Positions 14,976-22,407 of a DNA stretch of 41,497 nucleotides are shown one piece after another; the stretch's first letter is position 1, and every line of letters starts with the position of its first letter. The stretch is taken from the NCBI GenBank assembly GCA_964410625.1, contig CAYPHY010000044.1, positions 1 through 41,497 on the forward strand, written 5' to 3'. The notes under the pieces were generated by a model that was not told the DNA's origin, did no database searches, and saw only the letters and a program-made list of their open reading frames with translations. The stretch is from CAYPHY01 sp964410625 (GTDB taxonomy: Bacteria; Chloroflexota; Anaerolineae; Promineifilales; Promineifilaceae). The translations under genes and the position numbers were made by a program.

Positions 14976-15394
14976 GTCGCTTATCTCGTAAATTACGGCC
15001 TCTTGTTGCTGCACAGGCGAAGCATCGCTGTGGTTACTGCCAGATTCAAGAGGTAGTTAGCGGTATTCCGCTCACAGTTGAACATATCCATCCTCTTGCA
15101 CTGGGTGGAAACGATGAGGAGGATAACCTATGGTTATCATGCCGTTTGTGCAATGAGGCCAAAGGAATGCTAGTAGATTATCCTGATCCGAAAACGAGTA
15201 CCGTTATCCCCTTGTTCAATCCAAGAACACAAAAATGGTCAGAGCACTTTGCATGGAGTGTGGACAATACAAAAATCATAGGCAAGACAGCCATTGGGCG
15301 TGCTACAGTTGCAGCACTCTCATTAAATGATGAGTTTCGCATTCGGTCACGCGCCTTGTGGATCGAGGCTGGTTATCATCCTCCTGTAGACTAA
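14972..15394 (+). CDS. HNH endonuclease
   Basis: This 140-residue protein starts at a GTG inside the stop of the upstream gene (GTGA overlap). The HNH zinc-finger nuclease fold is clear. Zinc Cys pairs are CGYC (20, 23) and CRLC (57, 60), with TVEHIHPLALGGNDEEDNLW between them giving the HNH His, His and Asn. The C-terminal 70 residues (NPRTQKWSEHFAWS, GKTAIGRATVAALSLN) match the stand-alone HNH family common in cyanobacteria and Chloroflexota. A nuclease is confident; the target is unknown. Fewer CGGCCG motifs and lower GC than the flanks suggest horizontal transfer. Confidence 0.88.
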   Translation: MSRLSRKLRPLVAAQAKHRCGYCQIQEVVSGIPLTVEHIHPLALGGNDEEDNLWLSCRLCNEAKGMLVDYPDPKTSTVIPLFNPRTQKWSEHFAWSVDNTKIIGKTAIGRATVAALSLNDEFRIRSRALWIEAGYHPPVD

Positions 15395-15440
15395 GGCATC
15401 TGTAAGCTTAACTCTTGCCAAGATACAAGCAGGTAACAAA

Positions 15441-16673
15441 GTGTCAAGTCAAACCGACAATAAACTTCAGAATATAAAGTTAACCGCTCAATTGAGCGCT
15501 TTAATAGCGATCATGACGATAATGGTCCTCCTGTCTCCTCGCGTAGCGGGACAGAGCGACGGCCGCATCTACCTCCCCATCCTCACCAGCCCTCCCGCCC
15601 CCATCTTCAGCGTTACACCGTTGGGCAATGGCTTCCAACAGGCAACGGCCGTCACCCATGCCGGGGATGATCGCCTCTTCGTCGTTGAACGGCCGGGACG
15701 GATCAAGATTCTCCACCCAGACGGCCGTATCACCCTCTTCCTCGACATCTCCGATCATGTGATCAGCCATCGCGGGGAGTATGGCATGTATGATGTCGCC
15801 TTCCACCCCAACTATGCCAACAACGGCTTTTTCTATGTCACCTATACCACCGGCCGCCACGAAGGGAATACGATTGACGTTCACTTTGTCGTCGCCCGTT
15901 TCCGGGTGACGGCCGATCCCAATGTCGCCGATCCCCGCAGCGAAACGAGGCTGTTTTATGAGAAGCAATCGTTTGATGTCCACAAAGGGGGCGGGCTAGA
16001 CTTTGACAAGCGCGACAACTACCTCTATGTTGGGCATGGCGACGACCGCCTGTTGCTGATTGCCCAGGACATCCGCTCGCCGAAGGGGAAGATTTTCCGC
16101 CTGCGCGTGGACGACGCCCCGGCCGAAGATGTGTTCGACGCCACCTTCTCGGTCAGTGATGAGGTGTGGGCGATGGGCCTGCGCAATGCCTGGCGTTTTG
16201 ACGTGGACGAGCCGAGCGAGCAAATCTACATCGGCGAAGTGGGCGACCTGCTGTGGGAAGAGATCAACATTGCCCCCTTACTCGCACCCCACTTTAACTA
16301 TGGTTGGCCGTGCATCGAAGGGCCAGTGGTTATCCCCGAAGCCAACGACATCCCCCAATGCCAAAACCCGGAGCATTTCGTCCGTGCCGTCTATGAATAT
16401 CCCCACCGCGATGGCAGTGGCCGTTGCGCGGTGATCGGCGGCTATGTCTACCGGCCGGTGGAAAACCCCAATGACGGCCGTTTCATCTTCGGCGACATGT
16501 GTACCCGCGAGGTCTTCGCCCTGCACAAGCCCGGCCCGCAGTGGCAGGTTGACCCGCTAGGAACGCTGGCCGAACTCGACTTCCTGACCAGCTTTGGCGA
16601 AGACCGCTTCGGCAATCTCTATCTCACCACCGGTTCCGACTTCGCCCCCATCTATCGGCTGTACATCCCATAG
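15441..16673 (+). CDS. PQQ-dependent sugar dehydrogenase-like beta-propeller (glucose/sorbosone dehydrogenase family)
   Basis: This 410-residue secreted protein starts at GTG. A hydrophobic signal segment (about residues 14-36) ends near RVAGQ. The propeller shows RLFVVERPGRIKIL, VAFHPNYANNGFFYVTYT, HKGGGLDFDKRDNYLYVGHGDD, GLRNAWRFDVDE and FNYGWPCIEG. These are the landmarks of soluble quinoprotein glucose dehydrogenase and aldose sugar dehydrogenase (YliI/Asd) relatives. It would oxidise sugars outside the membrane with PQQ as cofactor, but no PQQ synthesis genes are in the window, and some family members are not PQQ enzymes. The stop is followed by the promoter of the next pair. Confidence 0.85.
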   Translation: MSSQTDNKLQNIKLTAQLSALIAIMTIMVLLSPRVAGQSDGRIYLPILTSPPAPIFSVTPLGNGFQQATAVTHAGDDRLFVVERPGRIKILHPDGRITLFLDISDHVISHRGEYGMYDVAFHPNYANNGFFYVTYTTGRHEGNTIDVHFVVARFRVTADPNVADPRSETRLFYEKQSFDVHKGGGLDFDKRDNYLYVGHGDDRLLLIAQDIRSPKGKIFRLRVDDAPAEDVFDATFSVSDEVWAMGLRNAWRFDVDEPSEQIYIGEVGDLLWEEINIAPLLAPHFNYGWPCIEGPVVIPEANDIPQCQNPEHFVRAVYEYPHRDGSGRCAVIGGYVYRPVENPNDGRFIFGDMCTREVFALHKPGPQWQVDPLGTLAELDFLTSFGEDRFGNLYLTTGSDFAPIYRLYIP

Positions 16674-16674
16674 C

Positions 16675-16683
16675 TGGTATAAT
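16675..16683 (+). promoter_or_regulatory. Extended -10 promoter TGGTATAAT of the toxin-antitoxin pair
   Basis: TGGTATAAT (TGn plus a perfect TATAAT) lies 20 bases before the ATG at 16704, with GGAGG in between (16688-16692). This gives a normal leadered transcript of the DUF433/DUF5615 pair. Confidence 0.65.
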
Positions 16684-16703
16684 GGGTTGGAGGTAACAAA
16701 ATC

Positions 16704-17006
16704 ATGGAAACAATCGCTACCATCGATCTCATCACAATCAATCCACAAGTACGTGGCGGCCAACCTTGCATTGCCGGAACTAGTCTGCGTGTAACAGATG
16801 TTGTAATGGCTTTGATCTTCCACAATCGCACGCCTGATGAAATCGCCTCCGACTATGGACTCTCCCTGGCGCAAGTCCATGCGGCACTCGCCTACTATTA
16901 CCAGCACAAAGACGAACTCGATCAGGACATTCGCCAGCAAATAGTCACAGCCAGAAAATATAAGCAAAACAATTTTGGCAACCAACAACCTTCTCTTTTA
17001 CCTTGA
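16704..17006 (+). CDS. DUF433 antitoxin (VapB-like)
   Basis: This 100-residue protein has the DUF433 core INPQVRGGQPCIAGTSLRVTDVV and then DEIASDYGLSLAQVHAALAYYYQHKDELD, a winged/helix-turn-helix antitoxin type normally paired with a DUF5615 PIN-like toxin. That toxin follows directly and overlaps by 32 bases. It is expected to bind its own promoter and neutralise the toxin. The gene has its own extended -10 promoter and a good GGAGG site. The final 20 residues (KYKQNNFGNQQPSLLP) lie in the overlap. Confidence 0.92.
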   Translation: METIATIDLITINPQVRGGQPCIAGTSLRVTDVVMALIFHNRTPDEIASDYGLSLAQVHAALAYYYQHKDELDQDIRQQIVTARKYKQNNFGNQQPSLLP

Positions 17007-17484
17007 CGAGAACCTGCCGGTCGAGATCGCACGCCAGTTGGGCAGTCGAGATATTGACGCCGTAACTGTGCGCGATCTAAATTTGTTGGATGATCTAGAC
17101 CTGAATCACCTTCAAAGAGCAACAAGGATGAATCGCGTCCTTTGCACGTATGATGCGGATTTTGTAGCCTTGGCCGCTACCGGGACTGAGCATGCTGGGA
17201 TTGTGTTTGGACAAGCTGATATCCATTACATCGGAGCATGGGTCAGGTTTCTGGAATTGATGCACGCTGTTTACACCCTGATGAAATGCACAATCGGGTC
17301 GAATATCTATAACGTCGTGCCAACATCATGCCCTCGTGTTTGTTATAACATCACATCCATCTCGGTCGCGGCCGCTTCTTCCATCTCGGCCGACAACGGC
17401 AACAACGGCGGCCGCACCGCCCAACGGGGGAAACCGTGGCGACGGGCGAGCAGGGCTTTGATTAAGGCCGGGGCGGGGGCGTAA
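16975..17484 (+). CDS. DUF5615 PIN-like toxin, C-terminus frameshifted
   Basis: Starting at TTG, the frame reads NLLFYLDENLPVEIARQLGS, TYDADFVALAATGTEHAGIVF and WVRFLELMHAVYT, the DUF5615 PIN-like nuclease fold. Acidic residues are in DEN and DADF. After VYT the frame departs from the family. One extra C in the CCC at 17276-17278 would restore PDEMHNRVEYL and a stop at 17310-17312, which is the normal family end. As written, the frame runs on to 17484, antisense to the aldolase gene, giving about 57 unrelated residues. Either the toxin has mutated or the sequence has a one-base error in a C run. The biologically meaningful gene is about 16975-17312. Confidence 0.85.
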   Translation: MATNNLLFYLDENLPVEIARQLGSRDIDAVTVRDLNLLDDLDLNHLQRATRMNRVLCTYDADFVALAATGTEHAGIVFGQADIHYIGAWVRFLELMHAVYTLMKCTIGSNIYNVVPTSCPRVCYNITSISVAAASSISADNGNNGGRTAQRGKPWRRASRALIKAGAGA

Positions 17485-18254
17485 CGGCCGCTCTGCCGCC
17501 GTAATGTCGTCATCGCCGCCTGTGCTTTAGCTTGTGCATCGCTGTCCCCACTCTGGTGTGCATCCCAAATTTGGCGCAGCAACGGCGAATAGAGGTTCGC
17601 CAGGGCGGTAATGCACCCGGCCGCGCCACCGGACAACGCTGTGCTAAACAACGAGTCGTCACCAGCCAGGATGGTGATCCGCTTGCCAAAACGCTCGGCC
17701 AACGCCTGCGTATGTTCCGGCTCCGTTGCCGAGTTCTTCAGTCCGGCAAACTGGCCGGGAAAGCTTTCCCGCAACCGCGCCAGCAAATCCAGCGACAACC
17801 CCACACCCGACACCGCGGGGATATGATAGGCCAACACCGCCCCATTCGCAGGGACCGCCCGGCGCAGCACTTCACCAAACCACAACGCCAATCCCTCTTC
17901 TGAGGCATTGCGGAAATAGAAAGGGGGTAGCACCAGCACGCCATCGAGGCTACAATCAAAAGCATCTTTCGTTAGGCGCACCGTCTCATCCAGGCTGGGC
18001 GTTCCCGTTCCGGCGATCAACAGGAAATCGGGATGCTCCTCGCGCACACGAACGGCCGCTTCATAGAGCGCCAGCCGTTCAGCCACGGAAAGTGACGGCC
18101 CTTCCCCCGTCGTCCCCAAAATCACCGCCCCATGACAGCCACGCTGTGCCAAAAAGCTCAACAATCCCGGAAAGGCATCCGCGTCTAATGAATAATCATC
18201 GTTCAGCGGCGTCACGGCCGCTGCAAACACACCCGATAGCTTCTCAAAATTCAT
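17343..18254 (-). CDS. DapA/NAL family aldolase (dihydrodipicolinate synthase-like)
   Basis: This is a 303-residue TIM-barrel class I aldolase. GTTGEG (47-52) binds the pyruvate carboxylate, AYHIP holds the catalytic Tyr (143), and GLKNSAT holds the Schiff-base Lys (173). ILAGDDSLF and GGAAGCITALANL follow as in the family. The substrate could be aspartate semialdehyde, N-acetylneuraminate, or a 2-keto-3-deoxy acid. There is no lysine-pathway context, so a sugar-acid or hydroxyproline-type aldolase is equally possible. The convergent toxin frame runs into its 3' end only because of the frameshift. AACAGG precedes the ATG. Confidence 0.9.
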   Translation of the reverse strand: MNFEKLSGVFAAAVTPLNDDYSLDADAFPGLLSFLAQRGCHGAVILGTTGEGPSLSVAERLALYEAAVRVREEHPDFLLIAGTGTPSLDETVRLTKDAFDCSLDGVLVLPPFYFRNASEEGLALWFGEVLRRAVPANGAVLAYHIPAVSGVGLSLDLLARLRESFPGQFAGLKNSATEPEHTQALAERFGKRITILAGDDSLFSTALSGGAAGCITALANLYSPLLRQIWDAHQSGDSDAQAKAQAAMTTLRRQSGRYAPAPALIKALLARRHGFPRWAVRPPLLPLSAEMEEAAATEMDVML

Positions 18255-18280
18255 CCTGTTCTGCTTCCTTATATGATTTC

Positions 18281-18482
18281 AGAAACCGGCTTTTTCAAGT
18301 AACGAACGTTGCCAAAACCCGGTTTCCAGGAGTATTGCGAAACTTCGCGGCTTCGTCAACTTCGTTCTATTGTGAATCGTTTCCAGCGCACTGTTGAATA
18401 ACAGTCCAGGGTTTACGCATTTTTGAGACGAGTTTCACGAAAACAGACAGCAAAATTCGTGTTATTCGTGCCATTCGTGTCA
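18281..18482. repeat. Two intergenic repeats: AGAAACCGG hairpin and acacgaat-word element
   Basis: The 400-bp space between the aldolase and PfpI starts holds two repeats. Positions 18281-18328 are AGAAACCGGCTTTTT...AAAACCCGGTTTCC, an imperfect hairpin related to those at 19275-19310 and 38792-38842. Positions 18424-18482 carry ttcacgaaaacaga and tcgtgttattcgtgccattcgtgtca, close to the element at 39896-39967. The stretch 18483-18640 has no recognisable gene. A GGTGGtCGGG...CCCGCCACC hairpin (about 18604-18629) lies just before the PfpI ribosome binding site. Confidence 0.65.
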
Positions 18483-18655
18483 GAAAAATATGGACCACCC
18501 AAGTCTCGGTTTATATCTTCCGCCTATCCATTTTGTATAACCGGGTCTATATCCTAATCGCCCTGCTTCAAGTATGGTCGGGGAGTGGATACGCTGTATA
18601 TAGGGTGGTCGGGCTTGTTCCCGCCACCTATCCCCTTTGGAAAAGGAGTATAAGT

Positions 18656-19258
18656 ATGAATCAAAAGATGAACCGGATGGACCAGCAAAACCAACAGTTG
18701 CAAGGCAAGAAAGTCGCCATTCTCGTCGAAAATGGCTTTGAAGAAGAGGAGTTGACACGGCCGCAACAAGCATTGGAAGAGGCGGGCGCACAGACCCAAA
18801 TTGTCTCCCCCGCCGGCCGTAAGGTGAAAGCCTGGGACCATACCGATTGGGGCAGAGAAATGAACGTAGATGTGCCGCTAGATGAGGCGCGTGTGGAGGC
18901 GTTTGACGCGCTGTTGTTGCCCGGTGGGGTAATGAACCCTGACAAGCTGCGGCGCAACCCGGACGCCCAGGAGTTTGTCCGTGACTTCTTTATGGCCGGT
19001 AAGCCGGTGGCCGCTATTTGCCATGCCCCCTGGACGTTGATTGATGCTGGAGTGGTCGAAGGGCGCAAGTTGACCTCCTACGAGACGCTGCAAATGGATT
19101 TGAAAAATGCGGGGGCCGAGTGGGTGGACCAGGAAGTGGTCGTAGACCAGGGGCTGGTCACCAGCCGCAAACCGGACGACATCCCCGCCTTCAACCGCAA
19201 GATGATTGAGGAGTTTGCCGAAGGCATCCACGAAGGGCAACGCGAGATGGTGATGTAG
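18656..19258 (+). CDS. PfpI/DJ-1 family protein (YhbO-like deglycase/protease)
   Basis: This is a 200-residue class I amidotransferase-like protein of the DJ-1/PfpI family, associated with stress repair of glycated protein or nucleic acid, or with proteolysis. VAILVENGFEEEEL holds the conserved Glu, LLLPGGVMNPDKLR is the family strand, and AAICHAPW holds the nucleophile Cys122 with His123. The frame is open back to 18533, but AAGGAG eight bases before the ATG at 18656 fixes the start. The first 16 residues (MNQKMNRMDQQNQQLQ) are an extra hydrophilic tail compared with the usual 170-residue protein. Confidence 0.93.
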   Translation: MNQKMNRMDQQNQQLQGKKVAILVENGFEEEELTRPQQALEEAGAQTQIVSPAGRKVKAWDHTDWGREMNVDVPLDEARVEAFDALLLPGGVMNPDKLRRNPDAQEFVRDFFMAGKPVAAICHAPWTLIDAGVVEGRKLTSYETLQMDLKNAGAEWVDQEVVVDQGLVTSRKPDDIPAFNRKMIEEFAEGIHEGQREMVM

Positions 19259-19274
19259 GTGATGTAGCATAGTT

Positions 19275-19310
19275 TAGAAACCGGGTTTTTAAGAAAAAAC
19301 CCGGTTTCTA
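19275..19310. terminator. Perfect 16-bp hairpin, probable bidirectional terminator
   Basis: TAGAAACCGGGTTTTT and AAAAACCCGGTTTCTA pair perfectly around the loop AAGA. It lies between the convergent PfpI gene and the 252-aa gene. T-runs within the stem on each strand could serve termination in both directions. It belongs to the same repeat family as 18281-18328 and 38792-38842. Confidence 0.65.
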
Positions 19311-20066
19311 ACGACTCAACAACTGCAACATTGGTATCACATAAGCAAGCCGCTTGCGGGTTTCGGAAGGGCTTTGTTCTCGTTCTCTTTTTAGTTCCAG
19401 CGAATTACGGCCGAATATGAATGGGTCTTCCCAGGCCAACCAATCCACATCTTTCGTCTTGAACTCATCCCTCAGAGCCAACACCAATTCACAGAACATC
19501 GCCAGGTCACGGCGGGTCAGCAGTGGCAGGATTTGTTGTAGCTGACGAGCCTGTAGCGCCAAATGGCACCAGGCGAAGTCCAACGACTTGCCAAAGAGCC
19601 ACTCCCCGGCCGTCGTCACCATCTGTTCTAAATCGTGGTAGTTGCGAGGATGCGTCTCCCAAGCTGCGGCCGAGCGCTGGAAGATAAGCGGCGTATCCCC
19701 GGCCGATAAGTTCCGTATATCGGATATAAATGCGCCCCGATATGGACTCTGCAAGACGAATGCAACCCGATCAATAAAGCAGAGGTGAATGATTTGTTCA
19801 GGATGACAGGCAGCGGCCGCGCGACGATACAGTGTCAAAAAATCCTCGCCGACGGTGACATCAGCGGCGTGGTAGGTCACATGAAAAAAGCTATTTGGTT
19901 GTAGCCAAACGGAATATTGCGGGGATTTCTGTTGGGTAACGGCCGTGACGGTAAGAAATACCCTTTCAAAGAGAGCCTGCAAATCAAATGTAATCGCCTT
20001 TAGGTGAGGAAACATGATCCCGGCTGGATCATGTACGTTCATAGCGGCGACTGGTGGCATCATCAC
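19308..20066 (-). CDS. Hypothetical protein, 252 aa, downstream of AraC regulator
   Basis: I do not recognise this protein. It is soluble, with no signal or membrane segment. Recognisable stretches are QYSVWLQPNSFFHVTYHAAD, HPEQIIHLCFIDRVAFVLQS, HLALQARQLQQILPLLTRRD, and a charged C-terminus (ELKREREQSPSETRKRL). It starts at GTG/ATG codons (20066, 20063, 20060) immediately after the stop of the AraC-type gene, so the two are almost certainly one transcript. The 3' end abuts the hairpin at 19275-19310. Function unknown. Confidence 0.7.
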   Translation of the reverse strand: MMMPPVAAMNVHDPAGIMFPHLKAITFDLQALFERVFLTVTAVTQQKSPQYSVWLQPNSFFHVTYHAADVTVGEDFLTLYRRAAAACHPEQIIHLCFIDRVAFVLQSPYRGAFISDIRNLSAGDTPLIFQRSAAAWETHPRNYHDLEQMVTTAGEWLFGKSLDFAWCHLALQARQLQQILPLLTRRDLAMFCELVLALRDEFKTKDVDWLAWEDPFIFGRNSLELKREREQSPSETRKRLAYVIPMLQLLSR

Positions 20067-20067
20067 T

Positions 20068-20967
20068 CTATTTCCCTAACCCTGCATACTCACTCGGCCG
20101 CAAGCCCACCACCCGCTTGAACACCCGCGAGAAGTGGCGCACGTCGTGGAAGCCGACGGCCAGGGCCACGGCCGTCACCGGTAACTCTTGCTCCTGCAAC
20201 AGGCGCATCGCCTCCTCCACGCGACAGCGAGTGTGGAACTGGCGCGGCGACTCGCCCAGCCACTTCTCAAACAGTGCCCGCAAATGGGACTGGCTGAGAT
20301 TAACGGCGGCGGCCGTCGCTCCAGCATCAAAGGGGTCGGCCGCCTTCTCGCGCAAGTAGGTGATCGCATTGCGCATCGCCTCGGGGTAGGCCGACTCCGA
20401 CACCGATTGCGAGGGCGACAGCTCCTCCAATCGCGCCATCAGTTCATAGAAGATGCCCACCGCCTTCAGTGAAAAGCCCGCCTGGCGCAAAATCAATACC
20501 TCGCGTATTTCGGCAAACCGCGCCTCTAGTTCGCGGTCATAGGCATAAGGCAACAGGCGCACCGACGGCCGCGTCCCCCACACTGGCGGCCAATAGGAAC
20601 CCAATGAGAGCCAATGGTACTTCATTCCATTCGGGCTACGGTAATAGACCGTCTGGCGCGGCGGGATGATCAGCAAATTACCCGGTTTCAGGCAGATCGG
20701 CCGCTCCCCCGGCTGTTCAAAGGTCGCTTCTCCCTCTAAATGATAGTAAAGCTGGGTGATGTCGGGATGGTCAAGGCTGCCGGTGACATAACGAGGCTTA
20801 CAATGGTACTCCCCCGCCTGCTCGATATAGAACGGCAACACATGGGGCGCAGGCAGGCCATACCCCACCCGCCAATAGCTATAGCGTGCCGGACGACGGC
20901 CGTTATTCGTCCCTCCCGCCATCGGCCGCAGCGTCACTGGACGTGAGGGAAAAGTAGACTTCAACAA
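20068..20967 (-). CDS. AraC family transcriptional regulator
   Basis: The N-terminal half is a cupin-type sensor (YYHLEGEATFEQPGERPICLKPGNLLIIPPRQTVYY). The C-terminus is a double helix-turn-helix (VNLSQSHLRALFEKWLGESPRQFHTRCRVEEAMRLLQEQ, then VTAVALAVGFHDVRHFSRVFKRVVGLRPSEYAG). The frame stays open to 21138, but that part translates an intergenic repeat (DTNDTNCTKTEE), so it is not coding. I chose the TTG at 20967, which has AAAGGAA about seven bases upstream; the ATG at 20922 is the alternative. It is likely to sense a small ligand, perhaps a sugar or amine. It heads a transcript with the 252-aa gene and faces away from the oxidoreductase cluster. Confidence 0.88.
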   Translation of the reverse strand: MLKSTFPSRPVTLRPMAGGTNNGRRPARYSYWRVGYGLPAPHVLPFYIEQAGEYHCKPRYVTGSLDHPDITQLYYHLEGEATFEQPGERPICLKPGNLLIIPPRQTVYYRSPNGMKYHWLSLGSYWPPVWGTRPSVRLLPYAYDRELEARFAEIREVLILRQAGFSLKAVGIFYELMARLEELSPSQSVSESAYPEAMRNAITYLREKAADPFDAGATAAAVNLSQSHLRALFEKWLGESPRQFHTRCRVEEAMRLLQEQELPVTAVALAVGFHDVRHFSRVFKRVVGLRPSEYAGLGK

Positions 20968-20984
20968 AGCTTTATTTCCTTTAA

Positions 20985-21184
20985 CCACGGATGGAAACGG
21001 ATGGGACGGATTTTCACGGATTTGTTTTTTTAGGATTTCGGCATTTTGACACAAATTGGCGCAAACTTTACGGCCGAATAACACCAACTTCTCTTCTGTT
21101 TTCGTGCAATTCGTGTCATTCGTGTCGAAGAATAACAAGAAAAAATCCGCGTGATCCGCGTTCCATCCGCTTCATCCGCGTAAC
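20985..21184. repeat. Nested word-repeat inverted repeats upstream of the AraC gene
   Basis: Outer arms are ccacggatggaaacggatgg...cacggattt and aaatccgcgtgatccgcg...atccgcttcatccgcg. Inside them lies a second inverted pair, ttgacacaaattggcgcaaac and ttcgtgcaattcgtgtcattcgtgtc. Both are made of short repeated words. The rest of the space (21185-21305) shows no gene I can support. Confidence 0.7.
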
Positions 21185-21305
21185 CATTGCATAACCATAT
21201 TGTGACAATTTTCACCAGCGTTTCATACACCAGCAGCGTCACTTGATCCACATAATAACCCCATTGTAAAGCAAAAGCGCCATATAATAAACGCTTCAAC
21301 AAAGT

Positions 21306-21720
21306 AGGGTAATCCTCTGGATTGCCCGGACAAACCAGGAGGTTTGTCGCTACGAACGGTAGGGTAATCCTCCGGATTGCCCGGACAAACCAGGAGGTTT
21401 GTCGCTACGAATGGTAGGGTAATCCTCNNNNNNNNNNNNNNNNNNNNNNNNNNNNNNNNNNNNNNNNNNNNNNNNNNNNNNNNNNNNNNNNNNNNNNNNN
21501 NNNNNNNNNNNNNNNNNNNNNNNNNNNCGGATTGCCCGGACAAACCAGGAGGTTTGTCGCTACGAATGGTAGGGTAATCCTCCGGATTGCCCAGACAAAC
21601 CAGGAGGTTTGTCGCTACGAACGGTAGGGTAATCCTCCGGATTGCCCGGACAAACCAGGAGGTTTGTCGCTACGAATGGTAGGGTAATCCTCTGGATTGC
21701 CCGAAGTCTGTCGCTACGAG
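21306..21720. repeat. 55-bp tandem repeat array with assembly gap
   Basis: Units begin with agggtaatcctcc at 21306, 21361, 21416, about 21516, 21571, 21626 and 21681, an exact 55-bp period. The last unit is shortened and diverged. Each unit contains TCCGGattgcCCGGA and the complementary CCTCC...GGAGG. Variation is limited to c/t changes (aacggt/aatggt, cctctgg/cctccgg). A 100-N gap at 21428-21527 interrupts it, so copy number is unknown. The array ends three bases before the ATG of the YbaK gene. Confidence 0.93.
21428..21527. other. Assembly gap (100 N)
   Basis: A run of exactly 100 N lies inside the 55-bp tandem array. Confidence 0.97.
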
Positions 21721-21722
21721 TG

Positions 21723-22217
21723 ATGATTGAGACAAAAGCCACGCGCCTGCTGGATGCCCAGGCTGTCCCCTACACCCTCCTGCCCCACACCCAACCCGTC
21801 TTCACCGTGGAAGAAGCGGCCGCCCAGCGTGGTGTCAAAGCGGAGGAGATGGTCAAATGTATCCTGCTGCGCGAAAGCGGCCGCACGCGCTATGTGATGG
21901 CCTGCCTGCTCGGCCCCGACCGCCTCGACCACCGGGCAGTCCGCGCCCACCTGAAAGATGACCATCTGGAAGGGGGGTGGAAGCGGCTGACCTTTGCCAC
22001 GGCCGAAGCGATCACGGCCGTCACCGGCTATCCACAAGGCGCGGTCAATCCCCTCTGCTTGCCCGACGAGGTTCCGGTGTTGTTTGACGAGGCCATCGGC
22101 CGTTGCCGCCGCATCAACATCAGCACCGGCGACCTGCTCTTTGGGCTGGAGATGGACGCCCAGGACTTGATCCGGCTGGCGAATGCACGGCTGGCAAAGA
22201 TTTCGGAAAGAGAGTAG
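21723..22217 (+). CDS. ybaK: YbaK/EbsC-type aminoacyl-tRNA deacylase
   Basis: This 164-residue protein hydrolyses mischarged Cys-tRNA(Pro) or related aminoacyl-tRNAs. The YbaK pattern is clear: TKATRLLDAQAVPYTLLPH, EEMVKCILLR with the essential Lys45, FATAEAITAVTGYPQGAVNPL, and NISTGDLLFGLEMDAQDLIRL. The frame continues upstream through the 55-bp array, but homology begins at the Met at 21723. No ribosome binding site is visible because the start follows the array directly, so the repeat-derived leader must serve translation. Confidence 0.92.
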   Translation: MIETKATRLLDAQAVPYTLLPHTQPVFTVEEAAAQRGVKAEEMVKCILLRESGRTRYVMACLLGPDRLDHRAVRAHLKDDHLEGGWKRLTFATAEAITAVTGYPQGAVNPLCLPDEVPVLFDEAIGRCRRINISTGDLLFGLEMDAQDLIRLANARLAKISERE

Positions 22218-22390
22218 GAGATTAGAGATTAGAGATTGGAGATTGGAGAAAAGACAACAGCGGATAAAGAAAACAACGGATGATGGATTGATCATCCGTT
22301 GTTTTCTCCATCCGTTGTAGCCCTGTAACAAAGCAGATAAAAATCTGCGTTCATCTGCGTTTCATCCGCGTCATCTGCGTAACGCTTTTT
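22213..22390. repeat. Three word-repeat blocks before the first DAO gene
   Basis: Positions 22213-22250 are gagattagagattgg words. Positions 22269-22306 are a perfect 16-bp inverted repeat GAAAACAACGGATGAT around ggattg, with another ccgttgt following. Positions 22335-22383 are atctgcgttcatctgcg/tcatccgcgtcatctgcg words. A GGAG ribosome binding site follows near 22397. Confidence 0.75.
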
Positions 22391-22407
22391 AGTTAGGAGA
22401 AAAGACA

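Noticed and set aside
17313..17484. C-terminal extension of the DUF5615 toxin
   Set aside because: It appears only after an apparent one-base deletion and is antisense to the aldolase gene.
18533..18655. 41-residue N-terminal extension of the PfpI protein
   Set aside because: A strong AAGGAG site and the family start support the ATG at 18656.
20968..21138. Extended N-terminus of the AraC regulator
   Set aside because: The translation (DTNDTNCTKTEE...) is a reading of the intergenic word repeat.
21030..21302. Minus-strand coding region starting LKRLLYGAFALQWGYYVD
   Set aside because: It runs into the word-repeat block and shows no family likeness; the hydrophobic start alone is not enough support.
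21306..21720. CRISPR array
   Set aside because: The whole 55-bp unit is repeated with only single-base changes; there are no spacers.
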